From Diphasiastrum complanatum (taxonomy: Eukaryota > Streptophyta > Lycopodiopsida > Lycopodiales > Lycopodiaceae), in NCBI GenBank assembly GCA_029204225.1, contig CM055093.1:6951315-7015314 (forward strand): a stretch of 64,000 bases of DNA, written 5' to 3'. Each line of letters begins with the position of its first letter. The stretch's first letter is position 1. Below, piece by piece: positions 1 to 9,352 of the stretch. Under the pieces are notes generated by a model that worked only from the letters and a program-made list of their open reading frames with translations, had not been told where the DNA came from and did no database searches. Made by a program: the position numbers and the translations under genes.

Positions 1-44
1 ATGGAAAAACCAGCACCAATCAACAGGTCCAAATGGAAACCAAG

Positions 45-458
45 CTATACGTAATAACCAGGAATGCCATATATCCACAGCATCGACATGGACTGCAGCA
101 AACCTATATGTAGAAACACAAGGAGACTGAAGGATGCCCGTATACTCATCCCAACATATAAATACCCTAGATAAGTAATAGTGACCATCTGGCAAATATC
201 CTCGGATGGAAAATGTGTAACGGTAAGGGCCAAAGGCGCATGAATCATGTAAGGAACCGTAGAAATATCATGAGGCGGTTCACAAACCTCAAGCACATAG
301 AGTAAAGCGAAAGAAGATACAACCTGATCACCAATAGCGAGGGAACCATCAAACGTGGACCCGTGAAGAACCCCATAGAAATCAGCAAAAACATCGGCCA
401 TAACGGACTCTAGAGATGGAGATATAGAGACCAATGGAGAAGATACTGCACCAACCAC
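45..458 (-). CDS. Open frame of unknown origin, 137 codons
   Basis: A minus-strand frame opens with ATG near 458 and stops near 45. The product is hydrophobic in its C-terminal half, with a leucine/isoleucine/methionine-rich stretch that could form one or two membrane segments. I recognise no domain. The same frame stays open after the stop toward the window edge, so this may be a piece of a longer decayed gene or a chance frame. The GC content is slightly higher than in the retroelement remnants to the right. It lies beyond the outer end of the copia LTR that follows, so it could be host flank. I would not assign a function. Confidence 0.18.
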   Translation of the reverse strand: MVGAVSSPLVSISPSLESVMADVFADFYGVLHGSTFDGSLAIGDQVVSSFALLYVLEVCEPPHDISTVPYMIHAPLALTVTHFPSEDICQMVTITYLGYLYVGMSIRASFSLLVFLHIGLLQSMSMLWIYGIPGYYV

Positions 459-479
459 CGCTACGCATAAACTGCTTTG

Positions 480-1088
480 TTGAATTCACACGTGTGGGAC
501 GCCCTACACATGTACTTTTGATCTCCTAAGCCCAATAATACCATAAAGATTAGACTAGCATTGATTGACAATAGGAAAGCTAATCATACAAGAAATATTA
601 TTGTGTTACAAGCAATCTGTCAACAAAATATGAAACTAAGTGCAATAAATGCCTCAACTCGACTAGAGAGAGAATATGAAAGTACAAACTCGAGTAGAGA
701 GAGAGGGCACAAAGAGCTTAGTCTCCAAATTTGCATTACACACAAATTTCATCATCTTCTCAATGAGAGTACATCACATATATATAGATCCATGGACTCT
801 CCTCCTACTTTGAGTTGAATTGGAGTTATGAATCCACCTCTCAAGCTATCTAGACTTATTCAAGCCACCTCAATATGTCTAATTGTGCCACCTAGTATTT
901 TCATGCATTAAATGTGGCATGCAAAGTACAAATGGCAATTCCTATGGTAGCTCGAGTTTCTACTTCTACCTACCTTGAATATTTTATTCTAAGATGGGTC
1001 TTTACTAAGCCAAAAGAGCTTAATTCATCTTTGGCATTTTTAGGACCCCTACTTACAACATTAGATAGTTTTTTCCAATATTTTGACA
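480..1088 (-). repeat. 3' LTR of a Ty1-copia element (CopE), outer end uncertain
   Basis: On the minus strand a short purine-containing tract, TTTTTTAGGAG (1089-1100), is followed at 1088 by TGTCA, the expected start of a 3' LTR just after the pol stop. A TATA-like run on the minus strand (778-787) fits an LTR promoter. The far end is unclear: TGTTG at 480 or TGTCA at 618 could be the terminus, and no second copy is present to decide. An alternative start at 1060 (minus TGTTGTAAG) cannot be excluded. Confidence 0.45.
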
Positions 1089-1103
1089 CTCCTAAAAAAG
1101 TAT

Positions 1104-1787
1104 CTAATGTGGATCAAGCATCGATCTTGAGATAAGACCAAGATTAGATCTATGCTTTGAGAAGGCACTTTTGCAAAGTGGCTTTGTGAGAAGATCAGCA
1201 ATACATGAAGATGTGTCGACATGTTCCAAGTTGATTTCACCTCTAATGAGCTTTTCCCTTACAAAATGGTGTGCCACTTCTATATGCTTGCTTCTTGCAT
1301 GAAAAATAGGATTGTTTGCAAGAGCTTGGGCCGATATGTTATCACACTTGATCAAGGGAAGATCATCCTCTTTGATGCACTTTAGCTCCATGATTAACCC
1401 CTTGATCCAAAGCACCTCTTTAGTTGTTGTAGTGAGTGCTTTGTACTCGGCCTCACAAGAAGATAGGGATATGGTATCTTGCTTCTTTAAAAGCCAAGAC
1501 ACAAGATTGCCTCCAAGAAAGATAGTATATGCATTAATGGACTTTCGATCCATTTTATCACTTGCAAAATCGGAATCCGAATAGCCAACAATGGTTCGAT
1601 CTTCATTCTTGTACAATAAACCATAATCTTGAGTAGAAGATACATATCTTAGAACTCTCTTGGCCATCTTCCAATGTTGGATCTTAGGATCTTGCATAAA
1701 TTGACTCAATTTGTGCACACAATAGCTCAAATCGGGTCTAGTGATAGTAAGCCAAATTAAAGAGCCTACAAGACTCCTATAAAGTAC
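1104..1787 (-). pseudogene. Ty1-copia RNase H domain, 5'-truncated (CopE)
   Basis: This is the end of a copia pol polyprotein: the RT/RNase H connection YRSLVGSLIWLTITRPDLSY, then the RNase H motifs GYSDSDFASD, SLSSCEAEYKAL and CDNISAQALANN, then HARSKHIEVAHHFVREKL, and ADLLTKPL near the C-terminus. RNase H removes the RNA strand during cDNA synthesis inside the virus-like particle. The frame is uninterrupted over about 225 codons, so this piece decayed little. Everything upstream in pol is missing, because the copia sequence stops at about 1785-1787, directly against a gypsy primer-binding site read on the other strand. The apparent ATG at 1808 lies in that foreign primer site and is not a real start. 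Confidence 0.9.
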
Positions 1788-1800
1788 TGGTATCAGAGCC
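1788..1800 (+). other. tRNA-iMet primer-binding site of GypA
   Basis: TGGTATCAGAGCC is complementary to the 3' end of initiator methionine tRNA, the usual primer for copia and chromovirus minus-strand DNA synthesis. Normally an LTR ending in CA lies immediately upstream. Here the upstream base belongs to the copia RNase H gene on the opposite strand. Confidence 0.85.
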
Positions 1801-2650
1801 ATCTCCATCCTAGGGAGTTCAAGAGCAGCAGTAGAGAAAGCTATCAGAAGATAGGAAATGTTTCTCAGTTTCTCAAAAAAATTTAGAGGAGGAGAATCGC
1901 TGTAGGTGCAGCCTTCAAACCCTTGAAATTCACTGAGAATTTACAGTTGTAGGAAGTAGAATTCCTTCTGTAGGTAAATCGCTAGAAAGGCAGCAATCTA
2001 TATCAGATTTCAGACATCTGATAGGAGATTTTAGAAAGGATTTAGAGTAGAAACCAGCGAGCAGGTCCATCGTTACCTTTGAAATTTCAGAGAAATCCAA
2101 GGAAGTTTGAGGGGTTTTCAAGCAAATTTTCCTAGCAGGGCCAGCGCTGGATAGGGAGGTGAAAAAGCTAAATTTCATCCTTTTTTTTTGAGAATTCTCA
2201 AGAGTTTGAGCTCCAAACTTATTTGCTACAGACCAGCGACCTATAGGCTGAGATTAGATCAGAGATTCAAGGTGATTTCAGAGCTGTAAATTGGACAAAT
2301 CGGGCCGGACAGGTTGCTGTCCAACCATCGAGAAATTCCGGATTTCTTTTTGTGAATTTCCGGTTTTTACTCGGTTTGTTGGAACCCCACACCTGAAATC
2401 AGATCAGTCAGCTACTCAACTCAAGAACCGGGAAATTTGGCACCATTTTGAAGCTTCAAACTGGCATTTTCCGGAACAGTAGGTCTGAAATCTTGGGGAA
2501 AAGAGCTGAAAGGGTTCCTCTTCGTAATTTCTTCGGAAGTACAGTCCTCAGAAACAGCTAAGTCATCTTTCCTTTCCCTTGTATAGTTGTAAATTAGTCT
2601 TTTTGACTTTTTTCATCAGAAGTTAAGGTACCTCTCTTTCAGTTTCCAAG
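1801..2650 (+). other. GypA untranslated leader
   Basis: About 850 bases lie between the primer site and the gag start with no long frame on the plus strand. This is a typical retroelement leader. I see no tRNA, recognisable repeat or secondary element in it. Confidence 0.6.
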
Positions 2651-3760
2651 ATGACCACTCCTCAGGGACCTGATCAACCCCCAGAGAGAGGCTTCGACGA
2701 ACTTGAAACAGAAGCCTTGGCTTACAGAAAAGGGAAGGAACCAATGGAATTGGAAGAACAGGAACAGTTCGCTGAAGAACTCGACGAACTGGTTACCAAG
2801 GAGCAGTTTCTCCAGTTGGTAACAAAAGTGGATGAACTGAAGTTGGCATTAGCCAATTTCAAGTCCAGTGTGGACGACTCATTCGTTGAACTCAAAAGCT
2901 TGATTTTGAGTTCCGCGAAAGGAAGCCTTCCCTCCACTTCTCAGTTATCCCCTTATCCACTTCCATCAGTTTCGGGTGAGACTCTACAGTCTCACCCCAG
3001 TGTTTTTAAAGATTTAAAGCCTCCTACTTTTAATGGGGAAGAGAAGGATAGAAATGCAGACATTCTACAAACCTTCCTCAGCAAATGGAAGAACATTCAT
3101 GCTCTTAAACAGACCCCTGACCATTTGCAAGCTATTGAGGCCAGTCTTTCCTTAGGGCCTATGGCCTATAAGTGGTGGTTAAATCTCCAGGAGACTGGGC
3201 AGACTCCCCGGTCATGGAAAGCTTTTGAAGAAGCTTTCCTAAGAAAATTTCTACCAGAAAATGAACTTGATAGAGCCTGGGAAGCCTGGGAAAGAACAGT
3301 AATGGACAAGTCCCTCATCCAATATATCTCGCAGTATCGAGAAGCAATTTTAAAGATTAAAAATATGGATGATTATCAGTAAATCAGGGGATTTGTCCGT
3401 GGCCTCAAAGATGAATATAAAGTAGAGGTCTAGAGAAACTCGCCTACTACCCTTGAGCAAGCTCTCAGATATGCTCAAATCTATGATGATTCAGTGGGTA
3501 GGAAGAGGGCGAGACAGCAGCCACTTTCTGATCAGCCTCCTCAGAAAGACTTTCAATTTAAAAAGAAATTTTTAAAAAGAAAGAATCAAGATAAATTTAA
3601 AAGTGAAGCTCCTCAGAAACGCCCTTCACTCATACAGCCCTTAAAACCAGATGATTTTGAGAAAAACAAGAACGTTTGTGCTTTGTGTGTATGGGCAAGG
3701 GACACACAGTCAGACAGTGTCCCAAGGGGCCTTTCACTAAAAAAGATAAGAAAGATAAAA
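2651..3760 (+). pseudogene. GypA gag (capsid and zinc knuckle), interrupted
   Basis: The start ATG at 2651 opens an acidic N-terminal region with heptad-like leucines, then a Ty3-type capsid domain (KDLKPPTFNGEEKDRNAD, later MAYKWWLNLQETG and LRKFLPENEL), which would assemble the particle. Two in-frame stops (TAA at 3380 and TAG at 3431) interrupt the capsid end; the sequence between and after them still reads as gag (IRGFVRGLKDEY, LEQALRYAQIYDD). A basic, lysine-rich segment follows. The CX2CX4HX4C knuckle CFVCMGKGHTVRQC lies near 3675-3720 but in a shifted frame, so a one-base indel precedes it. Gag and pol seem to have been one polyprotein, as usual in chromoviruses. Confidence 0.85.
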
Positions 3761-4346
3761 AACAAGTTCATCTTGTTCAGACTGTATGTTTCCCCAGTGA
3801 CTCGGCAGCTTCCGAGATCAAAGTGTATCATGAAGATCATGAACACTGTTGCCAGCTGACCTCTGCAATGCTAGCGAGACCCTTCAGCTTTGGGCCGCAT
3901 GACCTAGTACGTATGCATGGGAAAGTTGGTAACCAGTCAGTAAGAGTTATGGTTGATGATGGGTTATAAAAAGCTTAAACTACCAGAAGTACCTAGTCAG
4001 CATAGGTACATAGTTTCATTAGCTAAGGGTGAAGATAAAAAAATATGGGAAACTATGGTAAGTAATTTGAATCTTGGTATTCAGGGGTACCAAGATGAAA
4101 TAAACTTTCAGATAATGCATCTGGATAGCACAGACATTGTTCTCGGGAGAGATTGGCTCTACAGTTTAGGACCTTCCCTCCACAGAAACTATCAGGAGAA
4201 CACCCTCAGCTTTCAGCATAAAGGCCGAGAGATCCAGTTGCATGGGGAGCATGATGTTCCCAACAGTCCTATGGTCTGCAGTTTAGAGCTCTGTCAGCTA
4301 ATCGGAGACGAAGACCATCAGGTATTACAACAGTACCAAACGTTCA
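3761..4346 (+). pseudogene. GypA aspartic protease domain, broken
   Basis: The region continues from gag. The active-site strand is recognisable as VRVMVDDG (normally D-S/T-G) but the frame then breaks at a TAA. It resumes in another frame as VSLAKGEDKK, LGIQGYQDEINFQIM and STDIVLGRDWLYSLGP, the typical second half of a plant gypsy protease, followed by the LSFQHKGREIQLHG strand. The enzyme would process the Gag-Pol polyprotein. At about 4345 the sequence switches without a gap to the end of integrase, removing RT, RNase H and the integrase core. Confidence 0.8.
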
Positions 4347-4348
4347 GC

Positions 4349-4994
4349 TACGGGATACAGCCCATTTATGCTGATGTACGGTTTTCAGCCACGCTCACCC
4401 ACAGCTGTAGGGTTTAAACAAGAAAAAGTTGAAGCAGCCAGAAACTTTTTAGAGGACCTAATCCAGATGATAGAACATGCTAAGCGTAGCATTAGGCAGT
4501 CCCAGGATCGAGCCAGGCATTATGCAGATTCGCACAGACGGGATGTGCAGCTCTCCACTGGTGAGAAAGTCTACTTGAGAGTCCCAGTTGACTCTAAAAC
4601 CCTCAAAGCAGGAGTGTGTGCTAAGTTGTCTCCAAGGTATTGTGGTCCCTTTACCATCAGTAGGAGACTAGGCGAGGTCACCTATGAACTAGAACTCCCA
4701 CACAACAGTAAGGTTTTTCCAGTCTTTCATGTAAGTCAGTTACGAAAAGCCTTTACCAGATCAGACAATCTGGTAGGGGACAGTGTTCTAGTTCTCCCAT
4801 TGGATCCTCAGCAACCTCCACATGAACCAGAGGAGATTCTTGATAGTAGAGAGACGCAGACTCGTCATACTCTATACCGAGAATGTCTGGTTAAGTGGAA
4901 TGATCAGCCTGTTGAGAATGCCACTTGGGAAAGAGGCAGCGTCCTTCGCAAGATTTTTCCAGACTTTGTCTTAGAGGACCAAGACGGTTCTTAA
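4349..4994 (+). pseudogene. GypA integrase C-terminus and chromodomain
   Basis: The frame enters in the last part of the integrase core (TGYSPFMLMYGFQPRSP), passes through the arginine-rich helix (RQSQDRARHYADSHRR) and the GPY/F module (VYLRVPVDS, LSPRYCGPF, YELELP, VFPVFHVSQLRK), and ends in a chromodomain (VLVLPLDPQQP, ILDSRETQTR, ECLVKWNDQPVENATWE). In chromoviruses the chromodomain tethers integrase to chromatin marks and steers insertion. This half is open to its stop at 4992-4994, in contrast to the interrupted gag. Because the catalytic core is deleted, no active integrase could be made. The ATG at 4368 lies inside the domain and is not a genuine start. Confidence 0.93.
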
Positions 4995-5005
4995 GGGGGA
5001 GGGAG
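4993..5005 (+). other. Polypurine tract of GypA
   Basis: AAGGGGGAGGGAG directly follows the pol stop codon and directly precedes the LTR start TGTTACGAGC. It is the expected primer for plus-strand DNA synthesis. Confidence 0.9.
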
Positions 5006-5355
5006 TGTTACGAGCTCGTAACCAGTGCCGAACCCTAGGGAACACAGATAGGTCAGATATCACAGTCAGGGTCGTGTCCAGCATACATGACCAACAGGGC
5101 AAGACAGTGTGAGTAGTGTGCCCCAGCACGGTCCATAGCCATGGCAGGCCTAACACAGCCTAGGGACCCTGTCAGCAGGATAGGGCCCCCAGTTGGGTCC
5201 CGACGTGCAGTCGGCCACGTCAGTGCCACGTGGTCGACACTTGGCAGTTGCATGCTACCAGTCCTCACACTAGGCTAGGAGGGGCTTACTCTATATCAGG
5301 GAGTAGGCAAGGTTGGGTGGATCAGTTAGTGTTTGCCCTACTGTGGTGTTAGGAT
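5006..5355 (+). repeat. 3' LTR of GypA, truncated at its right end
   Basis: The LTR starts TGTTACGAGCTCGTAACC, containing a short palindrome, right after the polypurine tract. It is notably GC-rich for this window. A TATA-like CTCTATATCAG lies near 5289-5300. The terminal CA is not seen, because the sequence runs into inverted GypB RNase H at about 5355. The GypB LTR has a similar start and composition but is clearly a different family. The minus-strand open frames across this LTR are shadows. Confidence 0.75.
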
Positions 5356-6640
5356 CTATTACATTTTCCTTCCCTCTTCGGAAGCGAAATTCCAAATGAA
5401 ATTCCTGCATCAGCTCGGCCCACCGAGCTTGGCGGCCCTTCAAATCTGGCTGAGTGCAAAAATACCTTAAAGTATGATGATCAGTGTACACATAAAACTC
5501 GGCGCCATATAAATAATGTCTCCACACCTTGAGCGCATGTATAATCGCATACAGCTCTTGCTCGTGTGTAGGATATCTCATGTCTACTGATCTACCCTCT
5601 TGGCTCAACACTGCACCTACGGCAATGCCACTTGCATCCGTCTCTAGGTCAAAAGGTTTCTAGGTATCCACAATCTTGAGAACTGGAGCCGTGGCCACAG
5701 ACTCCTTCAAGTTTTCAAAACGTTGCTGAGCTTCAGCATCCCATCGAACCACAATGTTGTTTTTCCTTAACTGGTCCGTTAAAGTAGCAGCTATCCAGGA
5801 ATAATTCATAACGAACCGCCGGTAGAACTTACAAAAGCCTAAGAAAGACTGTAATTGGCGTATATCGGCAGGCCTCGGCCACTTCTTAACCACAGCCACC
5901 TTGGCTGGATCAACCGAAATACCCTCAGCTGTCACTACGTGACCCAAATACTCGACACGAGTCTTACACAACTCTGTCTTCTGAGCATTGGCATACAAGA
6001 CAGAAGCTTGTAACTTGTCCAAAACGGTCTTGAGATGAATCTCATGCTCCTCAACCGCTTTACTAAAAACCAATATATCATCAATAAAATTGACGACAAA
6101 CTTGCCCATATAGTCTCGCAAGACATCGTTCATGAGCATTATGAACGTGGCTGGGGCATTGCTTAACCCAAATGGCATAACCAAAAAATTCATAATGACC
6201 GAAACGGGTTCGGAAGGCCGTCTTCTGGACGTCTTCATCTCGAATCCGTATTTGATGGTATCCACTTTTGAGATCTATTTTACTGAAAATGGTTGCACCT
6301 TGCAATGCATCTAGTAGATCATCAATCCTGGGCATCGGATACCTGTGCTTTACAGTGATCTTATTCAATCCCCTGTAATCTACACACATCCGGAAACTAC
6401 CATCCTTTTTCTTAACAAGTAAAATAGGAGAGGCGAAAGGTGAATAACTTGGACGGATGTACCCCAACTTGAGATACTCCTCCAACATCTTTCTAACTTC
6501 CTCTTCCTCTTTTAGGCTCATCCTATAAGGAGGCCTACATACCGGACTTGCCCCTGGAACAAGCTCAATACGATAATCAACGTTCCGACTAGGCGGCAAT
6601 CCCTCTGGCATATTACTAATTAGCACGGAATCAAGCTAAA
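5356..6640 (-). pseudogene. GypB reverse transcriptase and RNase H
   Basis: The RT begins at [20 protein letters not shown] and carries [47 protein letters not shown] and the catalytic FIDDILVFS. One frameshift near 6186 separates the two RT halves. The connection and RNase H follow (FLGFCKFYRRFVMNY, LETDASGIAVGAVLSQEGRS, YPTHEQELYAIIHALKVWRHYL, YTDHHTLRYF), interrupted by one TAG at about 5659-5661 where the family has a sense codon. The usual ending GKENVVADALSR is cut after GKENV, marking the truncation. Together these enzymes convert element RNA to DNA. Gag, protease and integrase are absent. Confidence 0.92.
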
Positions 6641-7386
6641 AATTGGACTTATTGAAACACAGTCAGGAAAAGAAATGTTCAGCCTATTGACAATTTAGAA
6701 CTGAAAGAGACAAAAGGCAACTGGAAAGTAACAAAGCCAAGGACAGGTAGTACTTCCCTTGCATCCTACGTTGGTACACAAGTCGGTAAAGAACTTAATT
6801 TGGGCACCAAATAGAATTGAAAGTCGAAAAAAACAGGAAAAAAGCGGGCTGTTTGACGTCAAATTTCTTCCAAACGGCAAAAGCTTTTCACGAACGGTCA
6901 ATTAGCAGTAGGTCGCCCTCCTAAAAGGCCCAATCTGAAACTCTAACAGCAGAAATCGGAGATAAATCGGAGAAGTTATGTCCAATCCAAAAATCTGACC
7001 TGTTTTTTGCTTGGAAACCGACTTTTTAGTGAAACAGAGACAAATCTGCTCCAAAACCAGCGTATAATGGCTCTAAAGGATTGCTAGGGATACTAGAAAC
7101 ATGCTCCCAAAATCTGATCAGGATCTGAGAAGGCTCCGGAAAGTTATGAGCGAAAATCCTTCTGAAAAAATGCGCTGGAGCATCTGATTTCTTTTGCCAA
7201 GTTTTTCCTCCCTCAAACGGGTGTTTGTGGGCTCCCTGTATGCTGGAACAGCAGCGCTGGAGGCCCACCTTTCTTCTCCAATCTGTCTCCCACGTTTTCT
7301 CCCTCCAAAATCTTTCAAAAACAAGCAAAATCTGACAATTTCTACACTTTCTCTCTCTAGAACGATGTTTTCTCTCTCTAGAACAA
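6641..7386 (-). other. GypB leader, no coding sequence recognised
   Basis: Between the primer site and the RT start I see only untranslated leader, including a (CT)n-like stretch near 7345-7385. The missing gag and protease imply a deletion at about 6640. The overlapping open frames on both strands resemble nothing known to me. Confidence 0.5.
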
Positions 7387-7399
7387 GGCTCTGATACCA
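7387..7399 (-). other. tRNA-iMet primer-binding site of GypB
   Basis: The minus strand reads TGGTATCAGAGCC two bases after the LTR end (ACA, then AT). This sets the orientation of GypB. Confidence 0.88.
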
Positions 7400-7401
7400 A
7401 T

Positions 7402-7880
7402 TGTCACAAGCCAGTCTCTCCAAGCTCGTGAATCCTAGAAGCCGGTGTGTAGAATGAACCTCCCAACCACAGGCACCCCCTCCTTGAGTCCTTCTACCTG
7501 CTATTCCCATCAACTGGCACATGGCATCCACCTGTGGGTGATCAGTCCACTTGGCATGCCTAGCCCCTGTGACCTGTGAATATTGAGTGACTCATAGGGT
7601 ACCACCCCCGTGCCCCGCAAAAGACCTGTGACCCTCTTGGTCACCCCGACTACTTGCCGGCTAGCATCTCGTCACTGACAGCTAGGGTCCCGACGATCAA
7701 GACACACCGCATCTCTGACAACTTGTCAGGCGGCCACATTGGGTCACTGCTCGTGACGCACCGGTCCCAACTTGGGACTGATGTCCTCCTCGGTCACTGG
7801 CCCTTGCCAATACTTGGCCTCAGGCCCTCTAGTGACCGGTCGTGCCAAGGTCATGATAGAGTCGTAACTGGACTCTAACA
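7402..7880 (-). repeat. 479-bp LTR of GypB, flanked by both primer site and polypurine tract
   Basis: The minus-strand LTR starts TGTTAGAGTCC at 7880 and ends TGTGACA at 7402. It is GC-rich, like the GypA LTR. It has a primer site on its downstream side and a polypurine tract on its upstream side, so the same LTR serves as 5' LTR for one internal region and as 3' LTR for another. Confidence 0.82.
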
Positions 7881-7896
7881 CTCCCTCGCCCCCGTC
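7881..7896 (-). other. Polypurine tract upstream of the GypB LTR
   Basis: The minus strand reads GACGGGGGCGAGGGAG and then TGTTAGAG. It resembles the GypA tract. I could not recognise pol sequence upstream of it at 7897-8240. Confidence 0.75.
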
Positions 7897-8680
7897 AAAA
7901 TAGAAAACAGTTTGCAATTTTCAACTCTATCAAATCCAATGACAAATTTTCTAGAAACTCAACCAGTCTATGACATCTTTGTTATCATTGGGCAGGTTGT
8001 AGACGAGACCATCCCTTACGATCATGGAGAAACTAACCCCCCATATTCTTCATATGAGGCCTTCAGAACACACACTAGCTGGAGGTTTCCACTTTTAGTT
8101 ACTTACAGTTCTTGTATCGTAATAATAAGATTAGACAAAATCTTCATTAAGGCAAGCAGAAACAACACCAATTTGCATATTTTCAAGAAAAAGATTTCTA
8201 CATTGTACTTAAGTGCCTCTATTATCAAATTGTAATGAATAACCAACCAACAATCTATATCAAATGACATGAGAATTCAGCTTCTAAGTAGGCGTGAAGT
8301 AGTTGAATTTAAGCATGTAAATCGTGAAAACAATGCCGGTCTCAGTAGAACACTAGTCACAAGGTCATTGATATGCTCAAGAAAACGAGGTGTTGGGAAA
8401 TGTGATATTATATGCAAATTTGATTCAAAACAGAAGATTGAACGAGAGGGAAGGCAAATCCCAAGCGATATGAACCAGATAACACAGATCTGAAGCTAGA
8501 TTTACCAGTAAAGATGACGCAGAAGCTCCCATGAGACTGCGAGGCGATGCGAGACATTATTATTTGCGCACATCCACGCCCGCTCGCTCCTCCGTTTACG
8601 CAGCATACAGAAGAAATGGAAGAACGAGAGCTCTCGATCGATCGAGCGAAAGCTCATTGAAATGCAGGAGGCAGAGAAGC
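7897..8680. other. Unassigned stretch
   Basis: No coding motif is recognised on either strand. If the polypurine tract at 7881-7896 is genuine, the end of a pol gene should lie here on the minus strand, but it is not readable. A 14-bp palindrome CTCGATCGATCGAG occurs near 8634. Confidence 0.3.
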
Positions 8681-8905
8681 ATATTCGCTTTGCCTCCGGA
8701 GGTGGGCCCCCAAAAGTGGGCCCACGTAGCAGGTTTCAGCGGACGTGGGAGGTTGGAAAAGTTAACCTCCGGTGGCGCCCAACCTCCGGACATATGTGCC
8801 ACCTCAGTTCTCAACCTGATCAGCAACCTACATGTGGTCTTAATGCGTTATATGGAGGCCACCTCGGAGCTTGCCTCCGGTGGTAACCTCCGGAGTCCAC
8901 ACGAG
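8681..8905. repeat. Cluster of CCTCCGG motifs in a GC-rich island
   Basis: CCTCCGG or its complement occurs about five times in roughly 200 bases (CCTCCGGAGG, AACCTCCGGTGG, AACCTCCGGACA, CCTCCGGTGG, AACCTCCGGAGT). It also contains an inverted stretch, GTGGGCCCCCAAAAGTGGGCCCAC. The island is far more GC-rich than its surroundings. It may be a foldback repeat, part of a transposon terminus or a regulatory cluster; I cannot distinguish these. Confidence 0.45.
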
Positions 8906-9266
8906 CAAAGAGCTAGGCCGTTTGGTAGGGGCCTAGTGGCTCTTATGCAGTCACCACCCAATCAAGAGTAGAAATAAGGGCATGATAAAATTTTAGTTAA
9001 AAATCAAGTAAATGCAAATTTTGACGACAATGTTGTGGAACCGGCCAATCTCTCAAATTTTGTGCATAACCCAGCTGGCCTTGGTTTGTCTTGGTGATTG
9101 CATTAGCAAGGAGCCTCTTACGTTGCAGTTGTTGAAGAATCTTAAGCCATGTGGAGATTCTATTAACACTAACAAAAAATGAAGATCGTCATGGTGATGA
9201 GATCTATGTCATAAAGTCAAGAATTTTAAGGCATGTGCATTGGGTAGATTGTATTCACAATACTAA
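8906..9266. other. No feature seen
   Basis: AT-rich sequence without long frames or recognisable repeat borders. Confidence 0.3.
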
Positions 9267-9352
9267 CATCTAATGGGGTTGGCTCAATTGGTTAGCTTGG
9301 TATCCAAAGTTTCTTTGGGCCCAGGTTTGAGCCCCCCATAGAAACCAAGATG
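9267..9352 (+). mobile_element. Short tRNA-derived retroposon (SINE-like)
   Basis: A box-A-like TGGCTCAATTGG (9280-9291) and a box-B-like GGTTTGAGCCC (9324-9334) lie in tRNA-like spacing, followed by GAAACCAAGATG. The body is only about 85 bases and has no poly(A) tail. Flanks are imperfect direct repeats (TATTCACAATACTAAC on the left, CATTCACACTGCTAAA on the right), as expected of an old target duplication. A second copy at 11620-11670 ends at the same 3' sequence. It is not a tRNA gene: acceptor-stem pairing is not evident. Confidence 0.6.

Larger units (their letters stand above)
1788..5355 (+). mobile_element. Ty3-gypsy chromovirus GypA, lacking 5' LTR and RT/RNase H
   Basis: In order on the plus strand are a tRNA-iMet primer site, an 850-bp leader, gag with one zinc knuckle, protease, the last part of integrase with a chromodomain, a polypurine tract and the start of a 3' LTR. 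The protease runs directly into the end of integrase at about 4345, so RT, RNase H and most of integrase are deleted. The 5' LTR is absent and the 3' LTR ends at the join with inverted GypB at about 5355. The copy is therefore non-autonomous and immobile as it stands. Confidence 0.85.
5356..7880 (-). mobile_element. Ty3-gypsy chromovirus-like GypB, 5' half with internal deletion
   Basis: Read on the minus strand: 5' LTR (7880 to 7402), tRNA-iMet primer site, about 740 bases of leader, then directly RT and RNase H. Gag and protease are missing, and the element ends inside RNase H at about 5355, so integrase and the 3' LTR are gone too. What GypB keeps is almost exactly what neighbouring GypA lacks, but the LTR and leader sequences show that they are different families. 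Confidence 0.8.

Noticed and set aside
4971-5268. Minus-strand frames across the GypA LTR
   Set aside because: GC-rich LTR shadow frames; no homology to any protein I know.
9274-9340. Possible tRNA gene
   Set aside because: A and B boxes are present but I cannot pair an acceptor stem or an anticodon arm; copies with TSDs show that it is a retroposon.
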